DNA from: Planococcus chinensis
GTDB taxonomy: Bacteria > Bacillota > Bacilli > Bacillales_A > Planococcaceae
Assembly (NCBI RefSeq): GCF_020071995.1
Contig: NZ_JABWTK010000008.1
Location: 62,001 to 126,000, forward strand
DNA length: 64,000 nucleotides
Reading direction: 5' to 3'
Positions 8,951 through 17,616 of this stretch are shown one piece after another (positions within the stretch are counted from its first letter, which is position 1; every line of letters begins with the position of its first letter). Below the pieces are notes generated by a model. That model had not been told where the DNA came from. It worked only from the letters and a program-made list of their open reading frames with translations, and ran no database searches. Made by a program: the position numbers and the translations under genes.

Positions 8951-9330
8951 AGCATCTGCGCCTCATTGTTCCGAACCAGGTCCGGGCGCAGTTTTACAGC
9001 ATCATTTAAATAGATATGCTGAATTTCCTTTTGGGCTACACTGGTATTGACATGCATCATCACACGGATGCAAAGCGGCAAACTGCCGGGCACATCCATT
9101 TCGTGCGTGCACATGACCGGCACATATGTCCAATTCTCAAGTGTCCGCACTGCTTTTGCCGGAAAAGCAGAAGCGATGTCTGTAGTCGTCGAGATGATAA
9201 CCGATGCCACGTCATCCGGTTCGATCCCGTTTTCTTTTGCCATTTCTAAAACAAGCCGGCTTGTTTCCCGCAAAATTTCTTCTGGCTGATCGGCTCCAAC
9301 TGTAATAGCGCCTCTAACTCCTCGGATCAT
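8947..9330 (-). CDS. aroH: Chorismate mutase, AroH class
   Basis: Rearranges chorismate to prephenate, feeding phenylalanine and tyrosine. The 127-residue length and the N-terminal RGVRGAITV motif are those of the monofunctional trimeric AroH fold; a conserved arginine follows at FAKAVRTL-like and CIRVM positions later in the chain. Coding overlaps both neighbours by four bases (aroB upstream, tyrA downstream), which indicates tight translational coupling in the aro operon. Confidence 0.96.
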   Translation of the reverse strand: MIRGVRGAITVGADQPEEILRETSRLVLEMAKENGIEPDDVASVIISTTTDIASAFPAKAVRTLENWTYVPVMCTHEMDVPGSLPLCIRVMMHVNTSVAQKEIQHIYLNDAVKLRPDLVRNNEAQML

Positions 9331-10403
9331 TTCAACATCCCTCCTATTTTTTCACGCAATCGTCCATATACCGTTTCCGCTTCCGCTTCATCAATCGTTT
9401 TCATATAGGGTTGTCCCGTTGTTTCCAGCAATACAAAATCCAACGAGCCTTTAGATGATTTTTTATCTTTTTTCATGAAGCCGACTACATCTTCAAATGA
9501 AATCTTCAAAATTCTCTCCAAGGGATATCCGTTCACTTGGCACCAAGAAAGGAATTCTTCCGTGCGGGGATGTGCAGATAGCGTTAAAGCATAAGCCATC
9601 CCTAAAGCGACGGCTTCCCCGTGGGTGATTTTCCCGTATCCAAGATGCGCTTCGACGGCGTGGGCCAGGGTATGGCCGAAGTTCAAATATTTTCTGACGC
9701 CGCCTTCAAATTCATCTTCTTCTACGATCGCAGCTTTTACTGCAATCCCCCGTTCCAAGTGAAGCATCCACTCTTCATCCGTTAGTTCATTAAACGACTG
9801 GATTTCCAGCAATTCACCTAACCACGCTTCATTGGAGATGAACGCATGCTTGATCACTTCCGCCATGCCGGAGCGTACTTCCTGCTCGGGCAATGTTTTC
9901 AGGAACTGGATATTGTAGAGCACTGCCGCCGGCTGGTAAAATGTGCCGATCATGTTTTTTCCAAGTTCATGGTTGATGGCCGTTTTGCCGCCGACTGCGC
10001 TGTCGTGTGCGAGAATCGTCGTTGGAATCTGGATATATGGAATGCCCCTCATGAATGTCGAGGCGACAAATCCAGCCACGTCTCCCGTCGCGCCTCCGCC
10101 GAATGCCAGTAAAAGCGATTTCCGGGAACAGCCTTCCTTCAACAAAAAGCTGTGGCAGTCCATAAATGTCTGAACGGATTTTGCCTGTTCACCCGATGGA
10201 ATCAACAACACGCTGGCTTCATAAGGACGCATATGGGACAGCAGAGAGTCCAGATGAAGTTCCGCAACTTTCTCATCGGCTAAAATGACGATGCGGTCAG
10301 CAGAATCCAACAGTTCACGGTATGTATCCGAGAACAGCTTAAAAACGTCTTGTCCGATATGGACCATATACGGATGATCGGCTTCAACTCGAAGTGCTTT
10401 CAT
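9327..10403 (-). CDS. aroB: 3-dehydroquinate synthase
   Basis: Converts DAHP to 3-dehydroquinate, the second shikimate step, using NAD and a divalent metal. The 358-residue protein shows GGGATGDVAGFVA (about 102-114) and TTILAHDSAVGGKT (about 127-140), both NAD/substrate-binding signatures, and NFGHTLAHAVE near 244 with metal-ligand histidines. The ATG lies two bases after the aroC stop. Second gene of the operon. Confidence 0.97.
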   Translation of the reverse strand: MKALRVEADHPYMVHIGQDVFKLFSDTYRELLDSADRIVILADEKVAELHLDSLLSHMRPYEASVLLIPSGEQAKSVQTFMDCHSFLLKEGCSRKSLLLAFGGGATGDVAGFVASTFMRGIPYIQIPTTILAHDSAVGGKTAINHELGKNMIGTFYQPAAVLYNIQFLKTLPEQEVRSGMAEVIKHAFISNEAWLGELLEIQSFNELTDEEWMLHLERGIAVKAAIVEEDEFEGGVRKYLNFGHTLAHAVEAHLGYGKITHGEAVALGMAYALTLSAHPRTEEFLSWCQVNGYPLERILKISFEDVVGFMKKDKKSSKGSLDFVLLETTGQPYMKTIDEAEAETVYGRLREKIGGMLK

Positions 10404-10405
10404 AT

Positions 10406-11578
10406 TTAGAACTCCTTTGTGTAGTTTAAGTAGTTCTGCAGATTTTCTTTCAAGCGGGGCATCTGGTCTGCATCGAATTGTTCAAGCAAGGCATTCGCCA
10501 CTTCCCACGCCACGACATGTTCAGCGACGATGGAAGCTGCCGGAACTGCACAGCTGTCTGAACGCTCGATGCTCGCCTGGAATGGTTCTTTCGATTCGAT
10601 GTCCACACTTTGGAGCGGTTTGTACAAGGTCGGAATCGGTTTCATGACACCGCGGACGATAATCGGCATGCCGGTTGTCATTCCGCCTTCAAATCCGCCC
10701 AAGTTATTCGTTTTGCGCGTATAGCCAGTGCCTTCTGTCCACTGGATTTCATCGTGCACTTCGCTTCCCGGTCTTCTGGCCATTTCAAAACCAAGGCCGA
10801 ACTCCACGCCTTTAAACGCGTTGATGCTCATGACAGCAGCCGCTATTTTTGCATCGAGTTTGCGGTCATAGTGGACATAACTGCCAATTCCAGCCGGCAT
10901 CCCTTCGACGATCACTTCAACGGTTCCGCCGATCGAGTCGCCGTTCTTTTTCGTCTCATCGATCAAATCGGTCATTTGCTGCGTCACAGACGGATCTGCA
11001 CAATAAACGGCATCGTTTTCTACAATTTCACGAATTTCTGCCGCTGATTTTCCAAGGTAGCTTTCCGGATTCACTTTAATGCCGCCTATTTCTGTTACAT
11101 GGGCAACAATTTCCACACCCAGTTGCGACAGCAATTGTTTGGCTACGGCTCCAACAGCCACACGTACGGTTGTTTCCCGTGCAGAAGAGCGTTCCAGCAC
11201 ATTGCGAAGGTCACGGTGGCCATACTTCATCCCGCCGTTCAGGTCGGCATGTCCAGGACGGGGACGCGACAGCTGGCGTTTCACTTCATCTGTATCTTCA
11301 ATCGGCTCAATGCCCATGATATTCGTCCAGTGTTTCCAGTCGTCGTTTTTCACCACTAACGCTACCGGTGAACCAAGCGTTTTGCCATGGCGCACGCCTG
11401 ACACGATTTCAACTGTATCTTTCTCAATCTGCATTCTCCGGCCGCGTCCATGTCCGCCTTGCCGCCTTTTCAGTTCTTTGTTGATCATTTCTGCAGTCAA
11501 CGGCAATTGTGCCGGCAACCCCTCAATTATGGCCGTCAATTGCGGACCGTGTGATTCTCCTGCTGTTAAATAACGCAT
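10406..11578 (-). CDS. aroC: Chorismate synthase
   Basis: Removes phosphate from EPSP to give chorismate, with reduced FMN as cofactor. Start at 11578 gives 390 residues, the length of the B. subtilis enzyme, and begins [12 protein letters not shown], the canonical N-terminus; AAGGGAG lies upstream. Other signatures are [12 protein letters not shown] (about 36-47), RPGHADL (about 104-110) and [10 protein letters not shown]. First gene of the aroC-aroB-aroH-tyrA-aroA operon. A likely promoter sits at 11626-11654. The cheR gene that precedes aroC in B. subtilis is absent. Confidence 0.97.
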   Translation of the reverse strand: MRYLTAGESHGPQLTAIIEGLPAQLPLTAEMINKELKRRQGGHGRGRRMQIEKDTVEIVSGVRHGKTLGSPVALVVKNDDWKHWTNIMGIEPIEDTDEVKRQLSRPRPGHADLNGGMKYGHRDLRNVLERSSARETTVRVAVGAVAKQLLSQLGVEIVAHVTEIGGIKVNPESYLGKSAAEIREIVENDAVYCADPSVTQQMTDLIDETKKNGDSIGGTVEVIVEGMPAGIGSYVHYDRKLDAKIAAAVMSINAFKGVEFGLGFEMARRPGSEVHDEIQWTEGTGYTRKTNNLGGFEGGMTTGMPIIVRGVMKPIPTLYKPLQSVDIESKEPFQASIERSDSCAVPAASIVAEHVVAWEVANALLEQFDADQMPRLKENLQNYLNYTKEF

Positions 11579-11625
11579 GACACTTTCTCCCTTCAACGCA
11601 CTAAAGTATTTATGTATCACTATAA

Positions 11626-11654
11626 CATATAGTATTTCATCAATTCTATCCCAA
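11626..11654 (-). promoter_or_regulatory. Probable sigma-A promoter of the aro operon
   Basis: Reading the minus strand, TTGGGA (11649-11654) is followed after exactly 17 bases by TATATG (11626-11631). Transcription would start about 40 bases before the aroC ATG. An overlapping TATAGT five bases further downstream could serve as an alternative -10. Confidence 0.45.
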
Positions 11655-11748
11655 ATTCAGATAAAGTGAAACTTCAATCAATTGGGAATTTTAACCTTCA
11701 TTGTTCTTTCATTGATTGCTCAAAGACTCAATAACTGTTATTGCGCAA

Positions 11749-11779
11749 TAAAAAACTGCCCAAATAAATTGGGCAGTTG
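11749..11779 (-). terminator. Isolated terminator between ndk and aroC
   Basis: AACTGCCCAA and its complement TTGGGCAGTT form a 10-bp stem (11754-11778) followed on the minus strand by six U. No coding region ends here: ndk already has its own terminator 140 bases upstream, so this hairpin implies a separate short minus-strand transcript or an attenuator. Confidence 0.75.
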
Positions 11780-11900
11780 AGCAAGGAAACAAATATTTTT
11801 TATGTATGGCAGCTGAATCCGCATCAAAGGAGAAGATTCCCCGCCTCAGCCGGAAGCAAGGAAAGAAGCAGCACTTCTTTATTCCTTAACTTCACTCTAT
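11755..11900 (-). ncRNA. Possible structured small RNA or leader between ndk and aroC
   Basis: This stretch of the roughly 370-base ndk-aroC gap holds no ORF. On the minus strand it contains an AAAGAAG/CTTCTTT hairpin, then a GGCTGA...TCAGCT stem enclosing a GGGGA/TCTCC hairpin, and ends in a clear terminator at 11749-11779. It lies between two terminators, which is the layout of a free-standing small RNA. I find no T-box (no AGGGTGG core) and no convincing promoter: a weak TTGGCT-17-TTAAGG pair lies at 11884-11912. Identity unknown. Confidence 0.35.
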
Positions 11901-11914
11901 AAAAAAAGCCAAAA

Positions 11915-11940
11915 TAAAAAAGCAGCTAGGCTGCTTTTTT
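11915..11940 (-). terminator. Terminator of ndk
   Basis: AAAAAAGCAGC and GCTGCTTTTTT pair around a two- to three-base loop; the hairpin is flanked by A and T runs on both sides and starts eight bases after the ndk stop. Confidence 0.85.
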
Positions 11941-11947
11941 GTCTGGA

Positions 11948-12394
11948 TTAGTTTACCCAGTTGTTGATTGTTTTTTCGTATGATACCAATTCTTCTTCTT
12001 TGAAGAACAAGCCGATTTCGCGTTCAGCGCTTTCTGCTGAATCCGAACCGTGGATCATGTTTTTGCCGACAGTAACTGCGAAGTCGCCGCGGATTGTTCC
12101 TGGAGCTGCATCTTTAGGGTTTGTAGCGCCCATCATTTGACGTGCAGTCAAAATAACGTTTTCGCCTTCCCAAACCATTGCAAATACAGGACCTGAAGTG
12201 ATGAAGTCAACCAATTCACCGAAGAATGGGCGTTCTTTGTGCTCGCCGTAATGCTCTTCAGCCAATTCAGTTGGAATTTGCATCAATTTAGCGCCTACCA
12301 AGTGGTAACCTTTTTTCTCAAAACGTGCTACGATTTCGCCGATTACGTTGCGTTGAACGCCGTCAGGTTTAACCATCAAGAAAGTTTTTTCCAT
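11948..12394 (-). CDS. ndk: Nucleoside diphosphate kinase
   Basis: Transfers the gamma-phosphate between nucleoside triphosphates and diphosphates through a phosphohistidine. The 148-residue protein begins [16 protein letters not shown] and has the catalytic histidine in NMIHGSDS (about residues 113-120). The ATG at 12394 has GAGGAG eight bases upstream; the GTG at 12403 would sit on the ribosome-binding site. It follows hepT, as in B. subtilis, but is separated by 85 bases. Confidence 0.96.
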   Translation of the reverse strand: MEKTFLMVKPDGVQRNVIGEIVARFEKKGYHLVGAKLMQIPTELAEEHYGEHKERPFFGELVDFITSGPVFAMVWEGENVILTARQMMGATNPKDAAPGTIRGDFAVTVGKNMIHGSDSAESAEREIGLFFKEEELVSYEKTINNWVN

Positions 12395-12479
12395 TATGAA
12401 CACTCCTCTATTAAAAGCTCGGGCTTTTCGCCCACCTTAAAAAATACTATCAGTTTGGTGCTATTTGTCAACCGGCATC

Positions 12480-13454
12480 TTAAAACTTTCTTTTGCCAAT
12501 GAAAAACGCAATTTTGCGCATGGTTTTATTGGCCGGGCTTTTAGGCAAATAAGCGAGTTCTTGCAGCGCTTTTTGCAAATAGCGTTCGCTGATGGCTTTT
12601 GCTTCATCGATAGCCGGACTGTCACGGATTGTTTTGACAATGCCCAGTCGTTCAGACTCGGTCAGCTCTTTCCCTAAACTGTTTTTCAACAGACTGTACA
12701 CTTCCGGATTTTTCCGGGCACATAAGATCGGCAAAGTAATATTGCCCTGGATGAAATCGCTGCCTGCCGGTTTTCCTAGTTCCTCGTCTGTCGACGTGAA
12801 ATCCAGGATATCGTCGATAATCTGGAAAGACATGCCGATAAAATAACCGAATCTGCGCAGGTGGGCAGCGGTCTTTTCATCCGTTCCCGATACCAAAGCC
12901 CCCAGTTCACAGCTGCTCGAAATCAGCAAGGCGGTCTTGCGCTTAATGCGACGCAGATAATCCCGCAAATTCTGGTCCAGTTTGTATTTGTCTTCAATTT
13001 GGATGATTTCTCCCCGGCACACTTCAATCATCGTTTTTGAAAGAATATGATGCAATTTCGGGGAATCGATTTCGGAAATGTATTCCAATGCACGGGCTAA
13101 GATAAAATCACCCGTATACATGGCAACACTATTATTCCATTCCGCCTTCACTGTCGGCTTCCCTCTTCTGGTTTCAGAGTCATCAATGACATCATCGTGC
13201 ACAAGCGACGCCATGTGAATCAGCTCTAAAGGCACGGCAACTTGTTTCATCACATCAATATTGTAATTGCCAAATTTGCCTGCAAGCAAAACAAAAACAG
13301 GTCGGATCCGTTTCCCTCCGGCCTGCAATAAATGAAGAGAAGCATCGTTTAAAAGGAGAGACTCGGAATCCACTGCCTGTTCTAATTCTTTTTCAATCAT
13401 ATCCAACTCCGGTTTAAGGTCGGAATAGAGCAATTTCAGCTTCACCTTTTCCAC
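12480..13454 (-). CDS. hepT: Heptaprenyl diphosphate synthase large subunit
   Basis: Catalytic subunit of the two-part enzyme that builds the C35 side chain of menaquinone-7. Of 324 residues, HDDVIDD at 86-92 and DDILD at 214-218 are the two aspartate-rich magnesium-binding motifs; GGKRIRP (47-52) binds the substrate diphosphate. GTG start with GAGAAGG seven bases upstream. It follows menG by 17 bases in the hepS-menG-hepT operon and works only with HepS. Confidence 0.95.
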   Translation of the reverse strand: MEKVKLKLLYSDLKPELDMIEKELEQAVDSESLLLNDASLHLLQAGGKRIRPVFVLLAGKFGNYNIDVMKQVAVPLELIHMASLVHDDVIDDSETRRGKPTVKAEWNNSVAMYTGDFILARALEYISEIDSPKLHHILSKTMIEVCRGEIIQIEDKYKLDQNLRDYLRRIKRKTALLISSSCELGALVSGTDEKTAAHLRRFGYFIGMSFQIIDDILDFTSTDEELGKPAGSDFIQGNITLPILCARKNPEVYSLLKNSLGKELTESERLGIVKTIRDSPAIDEAKAISERYLQKALQELAYLPKSPANKTMRKIAFFIGKRKF

Positions 13455-13471
13455 TTAACAACCTTCTCCCG

Positions 13472-14185
13472 CTATTTTACTTTTTTAATTCCTAAATGAA
13501 GCGCTGCTGCGCCTCCAGTATAAGGTTTGTACTTCACTTTTTCAAAACCGACTTGAGTAAACAGTTTCGCCAGTTGTTTCATGCCTGGGAAATCCTTTGC
13601 CGACTCCTGCAGCCATGAATATTCTTTATAGCTCTTCGCGAATAGCTTGCCGAATACCGGCATGATAAACCGGAAGTAAAAACGGAAAAACGGTTTGAAC
13701 AATAAATTATTCGGCTGGGATGTTTCAAGGCACGCAATCATGCCGCCCGGTTTTAACACGCGATGCATTTCTGAAAGTACTTGGTAGTAATCGGGTACAT
13801 TGCGAAGACCGAAACCAATTGTGGCAAAATCAAATGAATTGTCCGGGAATGGCAGAGACATGGCATTTCCTTGAATCATTTGAACTTGCGGCATATGTTT
13901 GGTTTTGTCGATTCCTACATTTAGCATATTCTGGCTGAAATCCAGTCCGACGACTTTGCCGTTTTCTCCAACAGCTTCAGCGAGGGCGATTGTCCAATCC
14001 CCTGTACCGCAGCAGATATCAATAGCAGCCGCGCCTTTAGGGACCTGCATTTTATCCATTGTGTCTTTGCGCCATTTATTGTGCTGCTGGAAACTGATTA
14101 CTGAATTCATCTGGTCGTAATTGTCCGAAATTTTTTCAAAAACTTCATGTACGCGTTGTTCTTTCGTTTTTTGCATATCAGTCAT
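13472..14185 (-). CDS. menG: Demethylmenaquinone methyltransferase
   Basis: SAM-dependent methyltransferase for the last step of menaquinone synthesis, at the membrane surface. The 237-residue UbiE/MenG protein shows the SAM-binding [10 protein letters not shown] motif (about 56-65), the GLRNVPDY motif near 126-133 and [11 protein letters not shown] near 147-157. It overlaps hepS by four bases and precedes hepT, so chain synthesis and ring methylation are co-expressed. Product serves the qcr complex encoded at 2-4 kb. Confidence 0.96.
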   Translation of the reverse strand: MTDMQKTKEQRVHEVFEKISDNYDQMNSVISFQQHNKWRKDTMDKMQVPKGAAAIDICCGTGDWTIALAEAVGENGKVVGLDFSQNMLNVGIDKTKHMPQVQMIQGNAMSLPFPDNSFDFATIGFGLRNVPDYYQVLSEMHRVLKPGGMIACLETSQPNNLLFKPFFRFYFRFIMPVFGKLFAKSYKEYSWLQESAKDFPGMKQLAKLFTQVGFEKVKYKPYTGGAAALHLGIKKVK

Positions 14186-14958
14186 CCTTCTCGGGTAAGC
14201 TGCTCAGCTCTATGCTGGTGCGGGGTTATTTGATGGAGCATAAAGTTCTTTAAGTCATAGTTGAAATTATAGGAATTGATGGTGAGCGAAATTTCGTCAT
14301 GCAAGTAATCCAGTTTCTCCAGAAGCCACCGCTCTGTATGCAGCGGATGCTGAAGAGTTTCATTCAACGAACGGATGATTCGCGTTTCGCTGCCGCCTTG
14401 CAGACATTCCAGCTCATCTTTGTAGCGGATGTAACTGAGCATCAAAGTCGCCAAAGGCGTATATTTATCAAAACCGTAGAAATTATAGAATGTAGCCAAT
14501 AATTCCGTTTCAATTTGCTGCACGGAACGATCAATCTCCGCGGTCGTCCGGTCTAAGCCGTCATGGAATGAGGCCTTCTTTTCACTCACTTTGATGATCG
14601 CTGTTGCCAAGCGCTGAATCATCGTAATGTTATTTAAGTTTGCCAGCATCTGATAATAAATGCCGCTGTAAAAATCGCCAGCCAATACAGTTAACTGCTG
14701 CTTCTTCGTTGCGGATGCATTTTCTTTGACTCGATCATGGGCATGAAGCGCAGCATAAACAATTGAAACCGTTTTTGCTGATGCCTCTATTTCACCCGAC
14801 CAATGTTTTTCGTCAAAATAAGGCAACAGCAAAAAAAACAAACGTGCCCGTTCAACTGATGGACCTTCTGTGAATTTTTCGAGAGTCCGCTGTTTGACAG
14901 CTCTTAAGACATCGATTTCCATAGAAGTGATTTTCGAATGTATTAGTTGTTCATTCAT
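14182..14958 (-). CDS. hepS: Heptaprenyl diphosphate synthase small subunit
   Basis: Non-catalytic partner of HepT, needed for chain-length control and substrate binding. The 258-residue sequence is helical, lacks aspartate-rich motifs and carries [13 protein letters not shown] and SAGSFYSG-like ([15 protein letters not shown]) stretches of the family. Start at 14958 with GGAG eight bases upstream; the ORF extends six residues further without better support. First gene of hepS-menG-hepT, 80 bases after mtrB. Confidence 0.9.
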   Translation of the reverse strand: MNEQLIHSKITSMEIDVLRAVKQRTLEKFTEGPSVERARLFFLLLPYFDEKHWSGEIEASAKTVSIVYAALHAHDRVKENASATKKQQLTVLAGDFYSGIYYQMLANLNNITMIQRLATAIIKVSEKKASFHDGLDRTTAEIDRSVQQIETELLATFYNFYGFDKYTPLATLMLSYIRYKDELECLQGGSETRIIRSLNETLQHPLHTERWLLEKLDYLHDEISLTINSYNFNYDLKNFMLHQITPHQHRAEQLTREG

Positions 14959-15035
14959 CCTGCTTGCTCCATTCATGATTTAGCCATATTACCATAGTAT
15001 ACCATAAGCAAAGGCATGCCTTCATCCAATAACGC

Positions 15036-15257
15036 CTATTTTTTCGCTTCGCTTTCTACTATGCCATGGGCTGTTTGAATTTCTGCTTTGCCACGAATTT
15101 TCATAGCTGATGTATGTTCCGTAAACTGCGCAATCATTACTTCACCGGTATCCAGCTTTTCTGTATGGTGAAATTTCGTATCATTGCCGCGAGTTAAACC
15201 GATCACGTTGACGCCGTCTTCTAAAGCGCGAATCACGATATATTCTGTTTGTGCCAT
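15036..15257 (-). CDS. mtrB: Tryptophan RNA-binding attenuation protein (TRAP)
   Basis: A 73-residue protein that forms an 11-subunit ring and, with bound tryptophan, wraps trinucleotide-repeat leaders to stop trp gene expression. The RNA-contacting lysine and arginine residues sit in the KFHHTEK region (about 27-33) and MKIRG (about 53-57), and [14 protein letters not shown] carries the tryptophan pocket threonine. It lies between folE and hepS as in B. subtilis. Its classic target, the trp operon, is not at its usual place in this window. Confidence 0.95.
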   Translation of the reverse strand: MAQTEYIVIRALEDGVNVIGLTRGNDTKFHHTEKLDTGEVMIAQFTEHTSAMKIRGKAEIQTAHGIVESEAKK

Positions 15258-15289
15258 TTCTCCACCTGCTTCTTCTAAAAATAGTTGTA

Positions 15290-15874
15290 TTACTTCATAT
15301 TGATGTACGTAATGATTTCTGAGCGCTTAATGTCATCGGTTTCCAAAACGCCCCGAGACACTGCTGTAATCGTTTTAGCGCCTGGCTTTTTAATGCCTCT
15401 CATTGTCATGCACATATGCTCGGCCTCCACCATCACAAAGACGCCGTGAGGATTTAATGTCTCCATTAAAGAATCGGCAAGCGTTGACGTAATCCGTTCC
15501 TGCAGTTGGGGGCGCTTTGCCACCGTTTCTACTGCACGTGCCAGTTTGCTTAACCCGGTAACGACTCCATCCCGCGGGATATAGGCAATGTGGGCTTTGC
15601 CGAAAAATGGCACTAAGTGATGTTCACAAGTCGAATAAAAAGGAATGTCTTTTACCAGAACCATTTCCTCGTGCCCTTCATGAAAAACTGTGCTGAAGTA
15701 ATCTTTCGGATCTTCTTTTAAGCCAGAAAAAATTTCGGCGTACATTTTAGCAACGCGCTTCGGTGTATCCAGCAATCCTTCTCTGCCGGGATCTTCCCCA
15801 ACCGCTTCCAGAATCATAGCAACCGCTTTTTCAATTTTATCTAAATCTACTTTTTTAGAATCTATATCTATCAC
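15290..15874 (-). CDS. folE: GTP cyclohydrolase I
   Basis: Converts GTP to dihydroneopterin triphosphate, the first step of folate synthesis. The 194-residue protein has the zinc site Cys83, His86 (in CEHHLVPF) and Cys155 (in EHMCMTMRG), and the catalytic region RPQLQERIT near 121-129. Thirty-three bases separate it from mtrB, and in B. subtilis the two form the mtrAB operon. The ribosome-binding site is an AGGAGG-type sequence upstream of the ATG. Confidence 0.97.
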   Translation of the reverse strand: MIDIDSKKVDLDKIEKAVAMILEAVGEDPGREGLLDTPKRVAKMYAEIFSGLKEDPKDYFSTVFHEGHEEMVLVKDIPFYSTCEHHLVPFFGKAHIAYIPRDGVVTGLSKLARAVETVAKRPQLQERITSTLADSLMETLNPHGVFVMVEAEHMCMTMRGIKKPGAKTITAVSRGVLETDDIKRSEIITYINMK

Positions 15875-16097
15875 TTTGTTTCCTCCTGTTAAAGACGAAT
15901 CTTCAGTTGTCCTGTTTTAGCCATCTGGACTTCACTTCCCGGCACTGGCCATTAGCAGGTTGCACGTTGAGCGAGGCGAAGAACACGATGAGCAAAGGCA
16001 TGCGATATCCGGCTGCCGCAGCCGATTAGGCTTTCCGCGTTTTTCTCACATGAATCGTAGCATATAATCAGACCCAATCGCAAAACTGTAGGCTTAA

Positions 16098-16143
16098 AAA
16101 AAGAATGGCTTTTACGTGAATAGTCACGAAAAAGCCATTCTAT
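16098..16143 (-). terminator. Terminator of hbs
   Basis: AGAATGGCTTTT and AAAAGCCATTCT pair, extended by CGTGA/TCACG next to a four-base loop, with seven U on the minus strand. It starts 16 bases after the hbs stop. The rest of the 15875-16097 gap shows no ORF, only a short CGGCTG/CAGCCG hairpin near 16010-16025. Confidence 0.88.
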
Positions 16144-16158
16144 GTACTGCACTGAAGA

Positions 16159-16431
16159 TTATTTCACTGCATCTTTAAGCGCTTTACCTGGCTTAAATGC
16201 AGGAACTTTGCTAGCAGCGATTTCGATTTCAGCACCCGTTTGCGGGTTACGGCCTTTGCGTGCTGCGCGTTCGCGTACTTCAAAGTTACCAAATCCGATT
16301 AATTGCACTTTGTCACCTTGAGTTAGAGCGTTTTGAATCGCCTCAAATGCAGCGTCAACTGCTTTCGCAGCATCTTTACGAGAAAGTTCAGCTGCTTCAG
16401 CAACAGAGTTCACTAATTCTGTCTTGTTCAT
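16159..16431 (-). CDS. hbs: DNA-binding protein HU
   Basis: Histone-like protein that bends and compacts DNA as a dimer. The 90-residue chain begins MNKTELV, has the [21 protein letters not shown] arm region (about 46-66) and ends [15 protein letters not shown], all standard for HU. The ATG at 16431 follows GAGAGGAGGTG. It stands alone with its own terminator. In B. subtilis spoIVA lies just upstream; here only about 160 non-coding bases separate hbs from yphF. Confidence 0.97.
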   Translation of the reverse strand: MNKTELVNSVAEAAELSRKDAAKAVDAAFEAIQNALTQGDKVQLIGFGNFEVRERAARKGRNPQTGAEIEIAASKVPAFKPGKALKDAVK

Positions 16432-16604
16432 GCTATTCACCTCCTCTCAAAGGGGATGCATTCCTTCAATCCTGTAAAAAGAGTATCATATCGAAAATGG
16501 CATAGCAACCACTAATAGCGCGGTTCTGCAATAAAGCATGCAAATAATGGTGATATTTTCCTAAATTCTTACATTTTAATGAAAAATCGCTTTAAACCGC
16601 GCCA

Positions 16605-17315
16605 TTACTCACTCTTAAAGACAGGTTCATTTTTTTCATCCACGGTATAAGGAAGTGAATAAGCTGGAACAATCGGACTGTCTTCATACAGCAAGAAACG
16701 GATGTCTTGTCCCGGTTCCAAAGTTCCTTCATAGTTCTGAAGCGCTTCATACAAGTCCATCGAATAATCAACAAACACTTCGCCTTTGCCATTTACCACA
16801 AAAGGCAAATTCTTGCCGCTATACGGGCTCGCTACGGTTTGCTCTTCCTGGAACCCCATTGCTTTGTAATTAAGCTTGTAGACATTATCATCGATAATTT
16901 CGGCAATCGGCGCTTTTCCGCCGTTGGCACTTTTCCGGATGTTAATCGAACGGATGGCTTCAGTAAGGCGCAAATCAACCAATTTCACAGTCGGATTTTC
17001 CTCAACATCCATCAGCACATATTGGTAAATGCCGCCGGACTCATAAGCATTCGGCGGGATTTCCGATAAATAAGCCGGAGATATCTTAGAAAAATCAATT
17101 GGGTATTTGATGTATTGATCGATGTCCATATCCCGGGTCTTGATTGGCAGCAATCCGCTGCTGGCTCCCCGGAACTGGTTCACTGCATTTTGCACAGAAA
17201 TAATCTGGTCTTCATAAGGGATCTGATTTTCTGCGCGTTCACTTTCCGGGAACATGCAGCCGCTCAATAACAAAACGCTAATCAACAGCGTAATCGCTAA
17301 TAATCCTTTTTTCAT
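16605..17315 (-). CDS. yphF: Lipoprotein YphF
   Basis: A 236-residue protein with a clear lipoprotein signal: hydrophobic residues 5-17 and the lipobox LSGC with Cys20, so it should be anchored on the outer face of the membrane. The rest (NQIPYEDQIISVQNAV onward) matches the uncharacterised YphF family by position and length. The ATG at 17315 is placed seven bases after GAGGTGA, which itself overlaps the end of yphE; two upstream in-frame starts are too close to that site. Function unknown. Confidence 0.85.
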   Translation of the reverse strand: MKKGLLAITLLISVLLLSGCMFPESERAENQIPYEDQIISVQNAVNQFRGASSGLLPIKTRDMDIDQYIKYPIDFSKISPAYLSEIPPNAYESGGIYQYVLMDVEENPTVKLVDLRLTEAIRSINIRKSANGGKAPIAEIIDDNVYKLNYKAMGFQEEQTVASPYSGKNLPFVVNGKGEVFVDYSMDLYEALQNYEGTLEPGQDIRFLLYEDSPIVPAYSLPYTVDEKNEPVFKSE

Positions 17316-17325
17316 TTTCATCACC

Positions 17326-17529
17326 TCAAGCGCCGCCTGTCGGCCCGCTAAGTATTATGAATACCATGATAAAAAATCCGAGTATCAGAAGAATATAAGC
17401 CGTTAATGCAAAAAGGAATTTCAATATGCCGTTATTTAATTTATATCTGCTTAAATAAATCAGTCCCATGGAAATCATTAAAAAAGCAATACCCGCAAAG
17501 GAGACCCACATCTTGTCCAAAGAACTCAT
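17326..17529 (-). CDS. yphE: DUF2768 small membrane protein YphE
   Basis: A 67-residue protein with two membrane segments (about 8-26 and 36-60), matching the DUF2768 family and the gpsA-yphE-yphF order of B. subtilis. The function is unknown; in spore-formers the gene is close to sporulation genes, but here it is retained without them. It ends ten bases before yphF starts, so the pair is an operon. Confidence 0.8.
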   Translation of the reverse strand: MSSLDKMWVSFAGIAFLMISMGLIYLSRYKLNNGILKFLFALTAYILLILGFFIMVFIILSGPTGGA

Positions 17530-17573
17530 AATTGACCGCCTTTCGTTCTATTTCACCCCGTATTATAGCATAA

Positions 17574-17610
17574 AGAAAGAAGAGGCCGCGGAGCTGAACC
17601 TCTTCTTTTG
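17574..17610 (-). terminator. Probable terminator of gpsA
   Basis: AAAGAAGAGG (17576-17585) pairs with CCTCTTCTTT (17599-17608). The U-rich tail on the minus strand is imperfect (CTTTCTTTA). Confidence 0.6.
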
Positions 17611-17616
17611 TGACAA

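Noticed and set aside
11620..11900. T-box riboswitch ahead of the aro operon
   Set aside because: The conserved AGGGTGG-type T-box core and a specifier loop are not present.
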